In this document: positions 62,881 to 64,000 of the stretch, in pieces
How the letters are laid out: each line of letters opens with the position of its first letter
How positions within the stretch are numbered: position 1 is the first letter of the stretch
NCBI GenBank assembly: GCA_018524725.1
Contig: JAEUWP010000581.1
Span: 52,657 to 116,656, forward strand
Origin: Podaxis mareebaensis
Taxonomy: Eukaryota > Basidiomycota > Agaricomycetes > Agaricales > Agaricaceae
Direction: 5' to 3'
Length of the DNA: 64,000 nt
Program-made: the position numbers and the translations under genes
The notes under the pieces: generated by a model
What the model was told of the DNA's origin: nothing
The model's database searches: none
What the model saw: the letters and a program-made list of their open reading frames with translations, nothing else

Positions 62881-63951
62881 TTAGACAATTTCAAACTGTT
62901 CTTGCATTGGTTTCCTCTTTTTATCGTCAGCACAAGAATCCTGACATAACTTCACCATTTGCCAGACCATGTTCCATCTCATTTCATCTACCGTCGCGCC
63001 AAAGTGTTGAAGGTTAGGGAAGAGAGCATTCAGATGTCGAGCGACCTTCATGAGCTGAGGCCAGTTATCGTCATAGCGGACTCCTGAAGCTCCGCAATGT
63101 GACGTCCAATCTTCGTTGGTGGTCCGACAAAGAATAGACAACGACGCGAGGGGGTGGAATATAACCTGCATCCCGTCAGTCGAAAAGCTTTCGTCAATAT
63201 CGAGGGCGAGGGAGGCTTTGATAAGGAAGGGTGCAGAGCAGGCAATGCTCTGTAGGAGGGAAAAGGAGACCGAGAAGTTCGCCTGGAGATAGAGCGACTG
63301 CATACAACGCCAAAGGGTTGAGGAAACATCGAATGTTTGCTGGATGCCCTCGATAGGTCCGCCCGTCATGTAAAATTTCTCAAGGACGCGGAGGGAAGTG
63401 ATGTGTGTAAGATCGCGGGTCAGAGGAGACGATGAGATAATTGTGATCTCCTTCAGCGATAGGGGCCAGCGAGAGGATATATGAGAGAGGAAGTCAGCGT
63501 CGCGACCAGGCCGAGACCCCTTTTTAACCTTTTTGCCCTTTTTGGGCTCGCACACCCTGCATGCGGATAAGGTTCTTCTCGAGGCGATCCTGCGGGTACA
63601 ATCAAAACAAAACGCCTCGAGAGACTCAGATCCAATGATGAAGATGAGGTCCATCATAAGATCGAATGCCCCAGTGATATTTAATTGCTTCAGTGATGGA
63701 AGGAAAGAATCTTGGGTGGCCGGCTTGTCTGATCGTTCGTAGCTCGGGGACCAAGGTCTGAGTAGCGGATTTTCGAGGCTTGCTAGCGATCCTAGCAATC
63801 GAAGATCCTCGAAGCTCTGCACAATGATGGAGGTCAACTCAAGAACTCGCAGATGACGAAGGCGAGTGATATTATCCAATCGCAAACCAGGCGCGTTTTT
63901 GATCGTCAATCTAGTGCTTGCGCGTGACGGGTAAGGTAAGGAAGGAGAACA
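62881..63951 (-). CDS. F-box/LRR-type protein, 5' end outside window
   Basis: C-terminal exon of an LRR-rich protein. The stop TAA is at 62881-62883, and the frame is open to about 63951, where an AATAG|A acceptor probably begins the exon. Upstream exons, including any F-box, lie beyond the window. Visible repeats: LRHLRVLELTSIIVQSFEDL, LPSLKQLNITGAFDLMMDLI, SLKEITIISSSPLTRDLTHI, SLRVLEKFYMTGGPIEGI. The tail NALFPNLQHFGATVDEMRWN continues with an MVWQMVKLC block shared with the other LRR proteins at 55-62 kb. A Lys-rich insert (CEPKKGKKVKKGSRPGRD) is peculiar to this copy. No start codon is present in the window. Confidence 0.68.
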   Translation of the reverse strand, partial: CSPSLPYPSRASTRLTIKNAPGLRLDNITRLRHLRVLELTSIIVQSFEDLRLLGSLASLENPLLRPWSPSYERSDKPATQDSFLPSLKQLNITGAFDLMMDLIFIIGSESLEAFCFDCTRRIASRRTLSACRVCEPKKGKKVKKGSRPGRDADFLSHISSRWPLSLKEITIISSSPLTRDLTHITSLRVLEKFYMTGGPIEGIQQTFDVSSTLWRCMQSLYLQANFSVSFSLLQSIACSAPFLIKASLALDIDESFSTDGMQVIFHPLASLSILCRTTNEDWTSHCGASGVRYDDNWPQLMKVARHLNALFPNLQHFGATVDEMRWNMVWQMVKLCQDSCADDKKRKPMQEQFEIV

Positions 63952-64000
63952 TCTATTCCGTTGGATGTGTCAATACATAGGATGGTAGTACTTGAATGAG

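Overview
The window is from a filamentous basidiomycete, most likely an agaricomycete. Genes carry many short introns (about 45-100 nt) with GT..AG borders. The content fits: a class V chitin synthase with a myosin head, an NADP-mannitol dehydrogenase-type SDR close to the Agaricus enzyme, a fungal PDR transporter, an intron-rich P450, and many F-box-like/LRR paralogues. The species cannot be named from the sequence.

Layout. 1-21 kb is mostly conserved single-copy genes: a 5'-truncated AMSH-type JAMM deubiquitinase (+), chitin synthase with myosin motor (-), an F-box/LRR protein (-), a 782-bp inverted-repeat element holding a decayed ORF, a hemerythrin-like HHE protein (+), acetyl-CoA synthetase (-), a DUF2461 protein (+) and mannitol dehydrogenase (+). 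22-30 kb is a tandem array of F-box-like genes: two intact copies, one 3'-truncated pseudogene and one smaller fragment, embedded in repeated non-coding modules. 30-45 kb holds a P450 with an apparent frameshift, a Zrg17-like cation diffusion facilitator, a chitin deacetylase and a full-size PDR/ABCG transporter. 45-52 kb has three more F-box-like genes, with a U2 snRNA gene between the second and third. 52-55 kb is the complex I 75/78-kDa subunit. 55-64 kb is a second tandem duplication: two intact LRR-type genes without a visible F-box, two decayed F-box/LRR pseudogene copies, an LTR-like insertion present in only one unit, and a partial F-box/LRR gene leaving the window.

The conserved genes serve ordinary fungal functions: endosomal deubiquitination, chitin synthesis and deacetylation, acetate activation, mannitol/NADPH metabolism, zinc handling, drug efflux and respiration. 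No biosynthetic cluster or defence island is evident. The unusual biology is repeated birth and death of F-box/LRR genes. Five genes share an intron at the same place, directly after a conserved Trp codon, and several duplication and deletion junctions can be read directly. Exon borders were placed by eye from splice consensus and reading frame.
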